Shown here: piece by piece, positions 45,703 to 57,340 of the stretch
Numbering within the stretch: the first letter of the stretch is position 1
Layout: the number at the start of each line of letters is the position of its first letter
Source: Arctopsyche grandis
Lineage: Eukaryota; Arthropoda; Insecta; Trichoptera; Hydropsychidae
Direction of reading: 5' to 3'
Length of the DNA: 64,000 nt
NCBI RefSeq assembly: GCF_051622035.1
Contig: NC_135366.1
Span: 129,001 to 193,000, forward strand
Position numbers and translations under genes: made by a program
Notes under the pieces: model-generated
The model's database searches: none
Told to the model about the DNA's origin: nothing
What the model saw: only the letters and a program-made list of their open reading frames with translations

Positions 45703-46010
45703 TCCGTACGCAGCATGAGATGCATTAGAAATGAAGCCTGGTTAGCAACAGGAAAAATACATTTGTAACGAATGTTTGGCAGTTCTCTCTGTCTCTCTTT
45801 CTTTGGTGGGTGGAAACGCAAGCGTGCGAGTGAGACCTACTAAGTTTATGATTTTTTATTTTATTTTCAAACATTTTATTGTAAACACTTGGTACGCATT
45901 TCAGCATTTTAGTTGCATTTAATTGCTCAACGGCACGTGATCTTTTTAAGTAAGATTTTTCAAAAAAACCCAATGGATAGACCAAGCCCGAAATATAATA
46001 AAAAATCTAA
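45703..46010. other. Spacer without recognised gene
   Basis: AT-rich sequence between two transposon remnants. Its reading frames show no family resemblance. Confidence 0.5.
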
Positions 46011-46240
46011 TCTAAAGCTCTCGAGGAAATCAGAAAAAACTGTGATTTTGAGTTTTCAATATTTTTCGAAAAAGCTAAATCAATTAGTGAAAAACTTGAC
46101 ATATCCATTGAGGTCCCAAGACAAATAAAACGCCAATTGAATAGGAACAATATAACCAATAAATGTCCTGAAGATTTTTTTTTAAATGTATACATATTCC
46201 AATGTTAGACGATATCATTATGGATGAAAAATATTCGACC
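46011..46240 (+). pseudogene. hAT/ZMYM1-like transposase fragment
   Basis: Open frame reading AKSISEKLDISIEVPRQIKR, then QLNRNNITNKCPEDFF, matching the conserved PRQ...R..N.P..PEEYY region of hAT transposases of the ZMYM1/P52rIPK-like type. After a nine-T run the frame shifts, and HIPMLDDIIMDEKYS continues the match. There is no start, no upstream BED/zinc finger and no C-terminus. Confidence 0.7.
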
Positions 46241-46433
46241 GAGTGCGTGTCGAACACAGCCGCGATGTGGGAGCGCGTGGCGATGCGCGGGAGGTAGGTT
46301 TCAAATTATTTTTACGTCACAATTTTTTCATTCATTTACGGTTTTCGTATACGTTTACGATATACATATGTACGTAAAAACGAATAGTGTCGAAAAAATG
46401 AATTAAAATTTAATTGTTCAATTATATCGGGTA

Positions 46434-47493
46434 TAGGGGTTCCAAAAAACCGCCCGAAATAAAAAGTCGGTTTTCGGTTTTTTTACAAATAAAAAGCCGG
46501 TTGGCCGGCTTTCACCGGTTTTTAGAAAAATAAGATTTTTTTTAAGTTTAAAATTTTTATATCGAAAAAAAATGTAAATATGTGTATAATATATTATGCA
46601 AAAAAAAAAGTTTTTTATAAATTAAATTAAGTTATAAATATTATGAACTTTCATAAGATCATTACTATATATTATTATTACAAATATTACAAATAATACA
46701 ATTTGTATTATTTGTACATATATCAGAGCCGTAAAATGGCAGATCCTAAATACGCACAAATAATTAAATGATTTAAATAAGCTACTATCAAGAATATATT
46801 ATTTAAAAAATAATGTGTAACCTCGCAGAAAAAATATAATTGTGGAATTAGATATTAAGAACTGCTGAGATTCAAAGATATACATACATATGTAGATAAA
46901 GAGATTTCAAAGTTGTTTTTACGCATCTGTTTTAGATTAACAAATCTAAAAGCAACTGTTGCAAATTTCGGAAACAAATTCATTTGAAATATCACGAACA
47001 TTTTAAATCCATAATAAAACTAGGTATCTGGCCTCAATATTTAAAGGGCTTCCAATTCTTTCCTATGCATTTTGCCATAAATCATTTGTGTTCACGACTA
47101 CTTTTTTTTTATGTTTTCAAGTACAAGGACTTGTAGTAATATTTTCTATACCTGAAGTTGTGTAGGTCATTGAAACTACATACTTTCAATAATATTTTAT
47201 TGGTTTATTACTAAATCTCAAAGAAACCGCTCAAGAAAGAAAGTAATGTAGCTTTTTTTTTGTTCAAATAAATATACGCCTATTATCTAAGAGCGTTTAT
47301 ACACATTTATTTTGATCATAATTGTTAATTTTTAAATTTGAAATTCATAATTGTCAATTTTGAGAAAAAAAACATTAATTAAAGAAAAACTTAAAAAGCC
47401 GGTTGATCGAGCCAAAAAGCCGGTTTTCGGTTTTTTGACAAATGGTAAAAAGCCGGCTTTTCGGTTTCGGTTTAAACCGGCTTGGAAGCCCTA
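46434..47493. mobile_element. hAT-like non-autonomous element (1.06 kb)
   Basis: Ends taggggttccaa and ttggaagccc-ta are inverted repeats. The flanks carry tatcgggta at 46425-46433 and 47494-47502 (8-9 bp). Both subterminal regions carry several copies of aaaaagccggtttt(cggttttt) in inverted relation. The centre is AT-rich and non-coding. Confidence 0.75.
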
Positions 47494-48421
47494 TATCGGG
47501 TACATATTCCGACATAATCGTACAGGACCGACACATTTCTTTTATTTTTTTTTATTTAATAACTTAATATGCCAACACCCATTCGATGATATTTCATCGG
47601 GCACAACACTAGTATCATAATAATACGAAAAAAACACATGTAGTATATGAAATATACTACATGTGTTTTTTTCGTATTATTACGGCACTTATTTTTTAGT
47701 ACTACATCTCTGGTAGTCTATACATATGTATATACATGGTAGTCTATACATATATACTGAACCGATTACGATGGAACTTTCAGGATTTGTTGTATGTATG
47801 TCCGGCAAGATTACTGTAAAAAAAATCGGCCAAAAACGGGAACGGAAACGAGAAAAACAGGAACGAGTGTAATTGCAACGCAATAATTTCAAATGTGTTC
47901 GCTGCCTGCGTTTTTCCGACAAATGGGAACGGGAACGGGAATTGCATGCGTTATTGTGGCATTACAACGCAAGCCGGGTATGCTAGCTAGCTGCTAGTAT
48001 GTTATAAATGCGCAGTAGCAATTTTGAATATTGTATGTACATACCAATTTTACGAGGCTATTATGTGTATGTATCGACCGATCAATACGAACTATGTACA
48101 TACATATATATGTACATATGTATGTATCTATACAGGTAACAAACGTCCGTTCCGATGTGGCTTTGACTCGAATGCGGTTTGTTGTTAGTAACGAACGATT
48201 AAATGTAGATTAAAAGTGAAACGACCTAAGTCATCGCCCAACAAGTAAAACACGAATTGAAAGTTAGCGGAAAAATCACGATACACTTCAATAAAGCAAA
48301 TACATATGTATGTATGTAAGAAATTGCAAGCCGCACAGATTATTTCACGCGGCATACGAATAATAAAATAATACTACATGTAATACTGCACTACAACACT
48401 ATGTACGTACATATGTGTAAT
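47494..48421. other. Spacer with a long hairpin and simple repeats
   Basis: No gene seen. Contains the 29-bp hairpin at 47619-47681 and several ACATACATATGTATGTACAT-type patches, for example at 47718-47740 and 48095-48125. Confidence 0.5.
47619..47681. repeat. Perfect 29-bp hairpin
   Basis: Arm begins aataatacgaaaaaaacaca. A five-base loop TGAAA separates it from an exact reverse complement. The whole is 63 bp with no mismatch. Confidence 0.9.
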
Positions 48422-48714
48422 TAGGGTTGTCATACTTCATGAAAGTCAAACAGGGATGCACTGTCATCCCCTCCTCTCAAAATATTCTTATTTTAGAAAA
48501 GGTGACCATAAATAAATAAATAAATCACACTCAAAAACACAAATTTTTGTGCCAACTGTATTATTATAGATTTCGACTTATTCATAGTGTAGTTTTTTTT
48601 TTATATATTTCCACTTATTAACTTTGGTGGGAATCTATAAAATAGTAAACCGGGACATTTGAACGTCCCGAAAGATACACCATTTGAGACAAAAAAAAAA
48701 TAGTGACAATCCCA
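48422..48714. mobile_element. Short hAT-like MITE (293 bp)
   Basis: Left end tagggttgtca, right end tgacaatccca (one mismatch). The flanks carry gtgtaat at 48415-48421 and 48715-48721. Non-coding. Confidence 0.65.
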
Positions 48715-49473
48715 GTGTAATCGATCTAGTTCACTAGTTCACTCAATTTCAATTTATTGTTTAATTCTACCTCGAAGAACCGGTTTGAGTTTCATACAAA
48801 CGAACGAGACGTTACAGTGTGGTTAAATCCGGTTACACATATAAATTACATACATAGTAATTAACGCACGTGCTAACGCGATACGACAACTTACCACTAT
48901 TTTCTTCGGAGCAGGAATTTGCAGCTGCAACTTTACTCGGCGAAAACGATTTGCAATTAGAAGAACCCATTTTATTTACAAAAACGTCGTTTCTTAAAGA
49001 CGCGCTGACTCAACAGATTATTGTTTACATAAGTATGTATACTGCAGATTCGTGTATTTTTATATAAGATCCAATATGGCGAACGTTTATTTTTATGTGG
49101 GGGAATTTGAAATACGAATGTCGTGCTAGGTCCGACCGTGAACGATGGCGAATGGCGAATGGCGAGAACTAGTAAAAAGCAAAAGCGGTTTTGTGCGTCG
49201 CCTGAAGGTCCGCGCCGGACTGCGTGAAGCGGAAAATGGAGTAATGGAGCGCAAATGGCAAACGCGCGCAGATCCCCTCCCTGTTTTGCCAATTTCAGTG
49301 GCCCACTTTCACCGTTTTCGGTCGAAACGGTACTGTCTCGAAGGTTATCCCCGCGCTGACTAAGAATTGATTATTAAGATTGTCATCTCAAAATGATAGC
49401 GACACCCACTCTACCGGACCGCATGAGCCCGCAACAAGTTTTTTACAACGATACTCGCTATTATCGATTAGAT
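48715..49473. other. Mixed spacer with two unassigned open frames
   Basis: Two + frames, 48870-49067 and 49145-49363, have less biased composition than the surroundings (the second is GC-richer). I find no family motif, start context or splice support. A retained exon cannot be excluded. Confidence 0.35.
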
Positions 49474-50511
49474 CAACGGCTTCCAAACTGGGGAGGCGCA
49501 GACTATTGCCAGGGGAGGCGCCAAAACATTTTAATAAAAAAATAATTTTGATACCATAATATCTACAAATAAATAAAACTTCATAACGAACGATAATTTT
49601 ATTGTTAAACTTGCCTATTTGTTTGAAATTTTTGGAAAATTGAGCGGTTTAAATAAATCAATGCAGGGATCACAAATATATCCACTTGTTCAAAAAGACA
49701 AAGTAAAAGCTTTCATTAAAAAGTTGAAGTTATGGAAATCAAATTTACAAAAGAATGAGTTGGATATGCTTTCACTTTCCAAAGATTTCTGGGCCACAGC
49801 CAATATTAAAGCAAGTAAAAATCTTTTTATTGACCACTTGGATGGTTTAGTGCTGCATTTTTCCAATTATTTCAAAGACCTTGAGTTCTCAAAGTTTTTG
49901 TGGATACAGAATCCATTTTACTACAATGAAGAAGACGAATTCGAGCTGACAACCATCGAAAAAGAAAAATTGATAGAATTATCATGCGATAGCTCACTAA
50001 AACAAAAGTTTCAAAATTAAATTTTGGATGAATCTTAGTGGAGAGTATGAATCTTTGTATTGCAAAACAATGCAAATACTTCTACCGTTTGTAACGTCTT
50101 ATTTATGCGAAACGGGCTTTTCGGCACTAGCTGCAATGAAAACCAAATATCGAGCCAGGTTAATAGTCGAAAAGGAGTTCCGAGTGGCACTCTCCATATT
50201 GCCCCCAAGATTTGATAAACTTTGAGCCAATAAATAACAACACCCTTCGCATTAAATTTTGATTTGTTAGATGTAGTTTAATTAGTAATGTAATATAAAA
50301 ATAAATATACGCGTTCGTATAAATTTATGTGATAGCAAAACCTTTTTATTATTCTGTCTATTGTAGTTTTCGGTATTTTTTTTTTAATAAAGGTTTATTA
50401 TTTTAAACGTGTCTATATTATTATATCTATTAAAAAATAAAAGGTAGGGAGGCGCGGAAAAAAAAATTTTTTTTTAGGGAGGCGTAGTAGCATAAAGTTT
50501 GGAAACCGCTG
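49474..50511 (+). mobile_element. Internally deleted hAT transposon with 8-bp TSD
   Basis: Terminal repeats caacggcttccaaactgggg (left) and, reverse-complemented, cagcggtttccaaact (right), 14 of 16 matching, with gggaggcg subterminal repeats. An exact 8-bp duplication GATTAGAT lies at 49466-49473 and 50512-50519. It contains the C-terminal part of a transposase. Confidence 0.88.
49604..50225 (+). pseudogene. hAT transposase (ZBED5/FAM200-like) C-terminal part
   Basis: Frame KLAYLFEIFGKLSGLNKSMQ through KEKLIELSCDSSLKQKFQ, a frameshift near 50015, then FWMNLSGEYESL...LPFVTSYLCETGFSALAAMK and RVALS. This is the typical end of the ZBED5/DUF4371 type of hAT transposase, with the C-terminal dimerisation region. 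The N-terminal BED finger and most of the catalytic core are missing. Confidence 0.82.
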
Positions 50512-51244
50512 GATTAGATGAACCATGTTGTATGTACATACATACATATGTATATGTATGACCATATGTACCGTGAAGAAGACTTGTCCCGTTTTTTCCT
50601 AAGCCGATCGATTATTATTAATATGAAACTAAGAATGTGATTTTTGGATTTTGATTTTTACACTCTTGTACACTTATTATTTTTCTGTTTTTTTTTTTTA
50701 TTTTTTTTTTTTATTTTATCATGTTTTTTCTGCTTTTGCATTTTTGCTTTTTATTTTATGTATTTTATTTTTCTGTTTTTCTTAATCAAATGTAGGCCAT
50801 TGTGGCGCATTAGGTTCTTCCTGTAAAGCCACAATGGTCCAAAACTACTATAAATAAATAAATTATTCAACTTTGATGATCTATAATAATATTGTGCATT
50901 GGATTTTTGAGCGAGATTTCTTATTTATTTTTGATGACCTTATATTTTTTTTATTCTCTATCACCGTACAGAAAAAACTTTTTCAAAAACAAGTTACCAC
51001 ATAAACGATAGATAGGGCTGCCAGGCGTCCCGACATTCCAGGTTTGTCCCAGTTTAGTGCCTCTGGTCCCGGCGACCCGAAGAAAAAATCCCGGTTTCAA
51101 ATAAATTGCTTGCTGAATATATGTAACTCTCATTGTTCAGAAATACCGAGTCCTCGCAGTTACGAAGTGAAATCATTAATCAGTAATCGAATCGTATAGA
51201 ACAGGAGGGATGGAAAATGGGATTTGATTTTTTATAATTCGATA
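50512..51244. other. Spacer, T-rich
   Basis: No gene. A T-rich tract lies at about 50680-50780. Around 51010-51090 is a less AT-rich patch (gctgccaggcgtcccgac) that may be a transposon end but lacks a visible partner. Confidence 0.4.
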
Positions 51245-51362
51245 TAATTTTTTTTCGATTCAAATAAATTTAATAAAAAAGCAAAAGAATATTTACTATT
51301 AGATTCGCCATGTTTAAGCTGTTTATATTACACATACTGAGTGAAGCCGGGTAAAACAACTA
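51245..51362 (+). mobile_element. Helitron-like 3' terminus
   Basis: Repeat shared with 44180-44290. It ends gtgaagccgggtaaaacaac-tagt. A gaagccgggta block just before a terminal CTAG(T) is usual in insect Helitron 3' ends. No helicase sequence is present and no 5' end was identified. Confidence 0.5.
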
Positions 51363-51369
51363 GTATATT

Positions 51370-51800
51370 ATACCTACATCATCATTATCTACAGCCACTC
51401 ACCATCCACTGCTGGATGAAGACCTCTTCAAAACTCGTCTCTGTTTTGCGCAACGCTCATCCATCGCACCCCACACATTTTACTAATTTCATGTACCCAT
51501 CTTCCCTACGGTCTCCCTTTTACCGTTTCGCATTCTCTCGGGTACCATTCTAGCACTTATTTTGTCCATTCTTGTAGCCACGTGGCCCGCCCATTGCCAT
51601 TTCAATCTCTACTCTATCCACTATGTCCACTACCCTTGTCATACTTCTCACCCATGTATTCCGCTTCCTGTCTTTCCTCGTTATGCCGAACATACTCTTT
51701 TGTTCCATACTCTTTTGAGTACATTGGACTTTGTGCATCATCTTGGCGTTCTATGTCCAAGTTTCATATCAATACGTCATCACTGACAATACGCACTGAC
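51370..51800 (-). pseudogene. RTE-type LINE 3' remnant
   Basis: Minus-strand peptide (51741-51550) reading VQCTQKSMEQKSMFGITRKD then RKRNTWVRS and VDIVDRVE matches the C-terminal region of RTE elements (typical form: ERSMLGI..RDRKRN..IR..T.V.D...R). It continues into a tail with ccatccactgctggatgaag and an atcatcatta run, as insect RTE 3' ends often do. Confidence 0.75.
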
Positions 51801-54800
51801 TGATGATCTTTTTTTATTTATTACAAACCTCCTTTACGTTTCACATTAAGACGTCATTTTTATATGTCTTATCTCTTATCCGATCGTTTTCATACTTTGC
51901 CATATTGCTCATTTTGGTCATCAATGTATCGTTAATTATCATCAATTTGGTACGTTAATGTATCGTCTGCCATTACGTTGGAGATAAAATATCGTATACA
52001 ACGCGTTTCAAGTTTCCAATTTTTTCTTCAGGCTGAGTATGTACATGATTTTATTTATTGAATATAAAAAAAACAACTTATGAAATATAAACATGTAGGT
52101 ATATTGTTATATCTATGTATGTACATACACCTATATTTAACATTACTTTTATCCATTCAATTTTTTCGTATACCAAGTAGGGCATGTGTGCCACGTATTT
52201 GCTATTCCTATAATACATAGTGTGTTACTTATGTATGTATGTACATATTTGGTGCCCATCCTCTTCTAATCCCACTTCCCGTCGCTTGCTTAAATATCCC
52301 GGTTTGGATGTCAATAAACCTAGCAGCACTAGCAATAACACTGCTTTTTAAACATACCTAAATGCTTATTATTCATAACATAAATTTCAAATATAGACGA
52401 ATATACATATGTACATCAATAGTTGAATCTGAAAGGAATAACATTAGCCCAGTATAATTTAAATGACATTTAACGAGTTTTACTATTTTCTAAAATTAAT
52501 AAGGTGTGGAACATTTTTAGCGATAAAAGATTTAACAGAATACATGTATGTTCGTTTGAAATGTGAATAAAGCTACCATAATGTCGTCCATTCCAAATCA
52601 GTTGCAGTTCATAATTCATCATCATCATCATCGCCCTTGGTAAACGTAGATGGGAGGGATGGTGGGATTTCGAAAAAAATAATAACAAAGAAATATGTAT
52701 AGAATTTTATTCTCATTTGTGGACTTGACAAGCCAGCTCCATCTAAAGCCTGACCCACATTGAAAATTGTATTTAATTTCGAAGAGCCGCTCTTCCGTTT
52801 CGTTAAAAAGCAGAATAGAAATCAAAAATAAATCCTTTTATATAGCAAACAGGCTTTAGGTGTTTTCAGGCAGTATGTTTAATAGTTTATACGTCCAAGT
52901 GTACACATTAAATATCTCCATAATCTATTGTAAAATTGTCGAATGATATGCAAAAATATCGACATCATTCAAATGACACCGTCGACGTTTTCAAATGTTC
53001 GTTTTTTTTTATCATGAACACTTGAAAACGCGAGAATGCGAGATGAATTTCATTCAAGAAACAGTTGACATAACACTGACTTAAATAATACACTGTGCAA
53101 AGTGTATACCATTTTAATAATTTAAAATTATATATTTCAAACGATAATATTAATATAATAAAAATATAAACATGACTAAAGGGTGAAATGCAAAACTGAA
53201 AGTAACTACGTTGCAAATGTGAGGAAACGGTAGTCATTGGTGGAATATTATTCTGCACTTCACTAAAAAGATATCAACAACATTTTATATACGCTTATTC
53301 ACCCCACAAATTGGTAACACATTTGCTTTTTTTATTTTACTCTTCATATTTTGAAATAAATTATATTATATATATTTATATATATATATATATATAGATT
53401 AGTGAGAACGTGATTTTCAGTTATAGCAAAAAAGTTTTGCTGTAAAGAGAGAATCTTCAATCAAACTCATGTTACATATACATATGTATACGTAAACTAC
53501 ACGTATGTAAATATTGTGTGTTCGTGTTGACAAATCAAATCAATCTTCTACGTAAGTAATATTGCTTTACTTCAATATAACTAAATCAAAAATATCTCTT
53601 TACAACACAACAAACACATTTATATTTGAGAATATATAATACATACTTTATTCATTACATAAATATAATTTTTCAGTATAAACGAAGAGAGATTATGAGA
53701 ATAATACCAATCATTTTAAGGCTAAATATTATATTCCTGATACATGCATATACATATACATAAATAAAACTCCTCTCGATATACACAAATTACTGATAAA
53801 AAAAATGTATACAAATCCCCAATGCACTCAAGTTGTGATTGTAACATGGCATTAATTTAAAAAAAAAACATGCATATTTTGTCATTTAGACATTTTTACA
53901 TTTCAAAATTGAAGATTATATGGAGAGTGCAATGGGAATATGTGCCAAATATTGCTCGTATGTAAGTGAGAAAAGAGGATATACATACATATGTATACAC
54001 ATGTGGCCACATGGCTGATTTTTCTCACTAATTTTGCTTATCCTATCGAAAAATTTAAAACCGATTATCATGTCAATTCATTTGAAATCAGACAAAAACT
54101 ATCACAATCGTTTATGAGTGGATCCATCCGCATATATTATACATATCGACCATATAAGTCAAATTTAATTTAATCTTCAGAGAAAATAAAATAAAAATCG
54201 GGATGTCAAAAAAAACTCTAGTGCACAAATTAAATCGAAAAATGAACAAAACACCATTACAAAAGCTCATTAGTTTTTGAAGAAGAAACTTTTATAACTA
54301 AATAATAATGACAATTATACTGTACAAATATACATCTGGAACTTCTTAAAAGTTACCTACATATACCTATATCATTTTCTTTTTATTTTAGTAAAAGCTT
54401 TTGCTTACTGCTAATCATATTAAATGGAAAATAAAAAAAATCATAGAATTCAAACGCAGAAAAGCTAAGCTGACTTTCAAATAAAACATTTTTATTTGAA
54501 ACACGATTATCACTGAAAATAATAAACATGATTTATTAGGTAAAGTCAAGATAAAGTAGAATAAAAAAAAGAGCCTTCTAATACTGAATTAACAAAGTTT
54601 TGTAGATTTTTTTTAACACATGATTTAGTCAGTTATACATAAACAAATTTCATTTACCAATTAGGCTTTTAAAATGTAGAGAATCGAATGACAGCTCTCA
54701 CAATGTAATTCCAAAAAAAAAATACATACAATTTGAGTTAAATTTATTATTAATCATTACAATTCGATTATCCAGATTTGCAGTTCCCATTTTAAGATAT

Positions 54801-55969
54801 GCATGTAGCAATACATTAATATATATATATATATATTGAATTAAAAACAGGTAACAAAAATAAAAGTAAATACCAAAAACACAAAAGGGCGAATGAATGT
54901 GTATCAGTTATCGAAACGTATGCAACATGTAACTTATGACATGTCACTCTCTATCGTTGTCAATTTAATTATTCTCAAAATGAAAACCAATGGAAATGCA
55001 CAATGTATATAATAATATGAATGAAAAATGAAAACCAATGGTCTCCAAATTCCAACATATTATATTTACTACAATGTATACAAATTCATAAAAACAAAAC
55101 ATTATATGGGGGGGAAAAATGAAAAAGCAATATACCAAAATGTGGTTATCACTATAATAATTAAAATAGTTTCTCACATTAAATATAATCTACATATTCA
55201 TATGTGGCCGTGTGTGTGTATGCGTGTGTGACACGATGGATGTGTACACAGCGGGTTCTCACTTAACATTATCAATTGAATGATTTTTTGTATGAATAAA
55301 AGCAAATTGTTCTGGTCGGGGATGACGAGACAATACAATCGAGATAAAAGTTCGACCTCAAAACATACATGAGAACCCAATGTACACACTCTCATTATTA
55401 TTCATGTATATGAGATATGCAGTAATGAATATATGCAGTAATTTTTGTAGAATAGTAGCGTACATATGAATATCGAAGCATTGAAGCTCGGTATTAAGAG
55501 TTACGTTAACGAAACGCACACACACATGAATACGTACTCATCATATGTAATCATCACATGCACATTAATTATTTATTAAACACAATGAGCACATTTATTA
55601 AGCGTTTCAATTTTTTTTCCATTATTTCATTATTTTCTGTGAACCTGTTACTAAAAATAGTCGAACCTCCAATAAAACAAGTCACTTTATGAATAAACAT
55701 GTGATATTGTCCCTCGTTTACTTCGCAATGTACACATTTACACCCCCGCCCCCTCTATATGTATTCATCTACTTTCCATACTAAATGTTCCAACATATCA
55801 CTGATAAATTTGTCCTCTTCTTCATTCATCATTATTCGTCTGGTTGAATTTCAAGTCACTACATCTTGCACCGTGAGTATTTTTAAACTGGTAAACAATA
55901 AATATTCACTATTGAAACACATTTTTTATGATAACTTGTTCTCAGCATGTATATCTATATATTATATTT

Positions 55970-55972
<3 letters not shown>

Positions 55973-56029
<57 letters not shown>
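55973..56029. repeat. (TA)n microsatellite
   Basis: Uninterrupted TA dinucleotides over about 50 bp. Confidence 0.9.
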
Positions 56030-56032
<3 letters not shown>

Positions 56033-56981
56033 ATGTTTGCATATATAATGTTAATATTAATGATCCACATATATGAACATTGTAATAATTTACATCTTAG
56101 AAATACATTTTTAAAGTACGTACACATACACCAAATGTGCATGCATGGGTACATGTATACATACATATATACAAATATGTCAAATAAATTTGGATTTATG
56201 AGGAACTGTTATGACAAAAGAAATATAACCAAATAATATAAGTATAGTAATAAAATTTTGGTTAGGTGTAGTATTAGGTGTAGAGCAGACATTGTTATGT
56301 ATGTACATACACACATATGTAAAATCAAAGCGCACGCAAAATATTCTATGTATATTTATAAGATAGAAAATAAATACACGTAAGAGTAAATTATTGTACA
56401 TGTGAATGTGTGATCCTCAATACGAGTTTGTGTTTGACAGACAGACACTAATTCAATTTTTTAAATCCTTTATATTTTAATATATAATATGTGTAGTCGG
56501 AAGTATAACTTATATAGTATATAATTGGAGGTGTAAAATTTAAAATCTTATTAAAGAAATGAATAATTTAATTCGAGCAATAAAATTCAGCTTAATATTT
56601 GAGACATTCATTTTGGATGAAAATGTATGCAGAAGCAAAAGGCATAAAATAATACTTTTGAATTACACTTAAAAAAAAAAAAAAAGAAAGGTTCGTTTTC
56701 GTCTCATACATATGTACATATGTAATGAGTAAAATATATTATTACCGAATATGCCAGGCAGAGTGCATTCAACGAAATAAATACTGACTGACTGACTGAC
56801 GAAAATTATTGAACTAGCAATAACAGAGAGAAAAAATACAACACTATGTGTGGGTTTTTATATTATCATTATTAACATTAATATCTTTGTTAATGTTTAA
56901 ACACAATTGAAAAATTCATTCTATTACAACATAGAAAAACAAAATGTGCAGTTTATTATTATATGTCGATCAAGTGATTGA

Positions 56982-57084
56982 TACACACACACACACACAC
57001 ACACACACTTTGATTTTAGAATCTAATGTTAAAAGGTAAAGCATGTTAATAAAATAATATAATTATACGTGAGTGTGGGTGTGG

Positions 57085-57121
<37 letters not shown>

Positions 57122-57180
57122 TGTATGTGTGTATGTGTGTGTATACATATATATATATATAGATATATATATATATATAT
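56982..57180. repeat. (CA)n, (GT)n and (TA)n microsatellite cluster
   Basis: A CA run at 56982-57008, a GT run at about 57085-57118 on the same strand, then GTGTATGT and TA runs to 57180. The CA and GT runs are inverted copies about 80 bp apart and could pair. Confidence 0.88.
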
Positions 57181-57340
57181 AATAATAATAAAGATAAAAA
57201 GTTAACGATTTCTTTGGGGTTCTTTCAACTTATATAACACTCTATGTTATTATTTTCACTCGAAACTTTTTCACTATGGAAATGTTTAAAAACAGCTGGA
57301 AAAATGCCATGTGCAAGAATTCGGGGCACATTCCAGATTT

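Larger units (their letters stand above)
51801..57340. other. Long AT-rich, microsatellite-rich stretch
   Basis: About 5.5 kb with no gene I can support. It holds scattered ACATATGTATGTACATA-type patches, TA runs near 53365-53396 and 54820-54838, and the tracts listed separately. The part next to 57341 is presumably the 3' UTR and downstream flank of the minus-strand gene. Confidence 0.6.

Noticed and set aside
48870-49363. Two + frames as a possible small gene
   Set aside because: No family resemblance and no consistent splice or start context; kept only as a note.
55978-56166. IYIYIYIY frames
   Set aside because: Translation of the (TA)n microsatellite.
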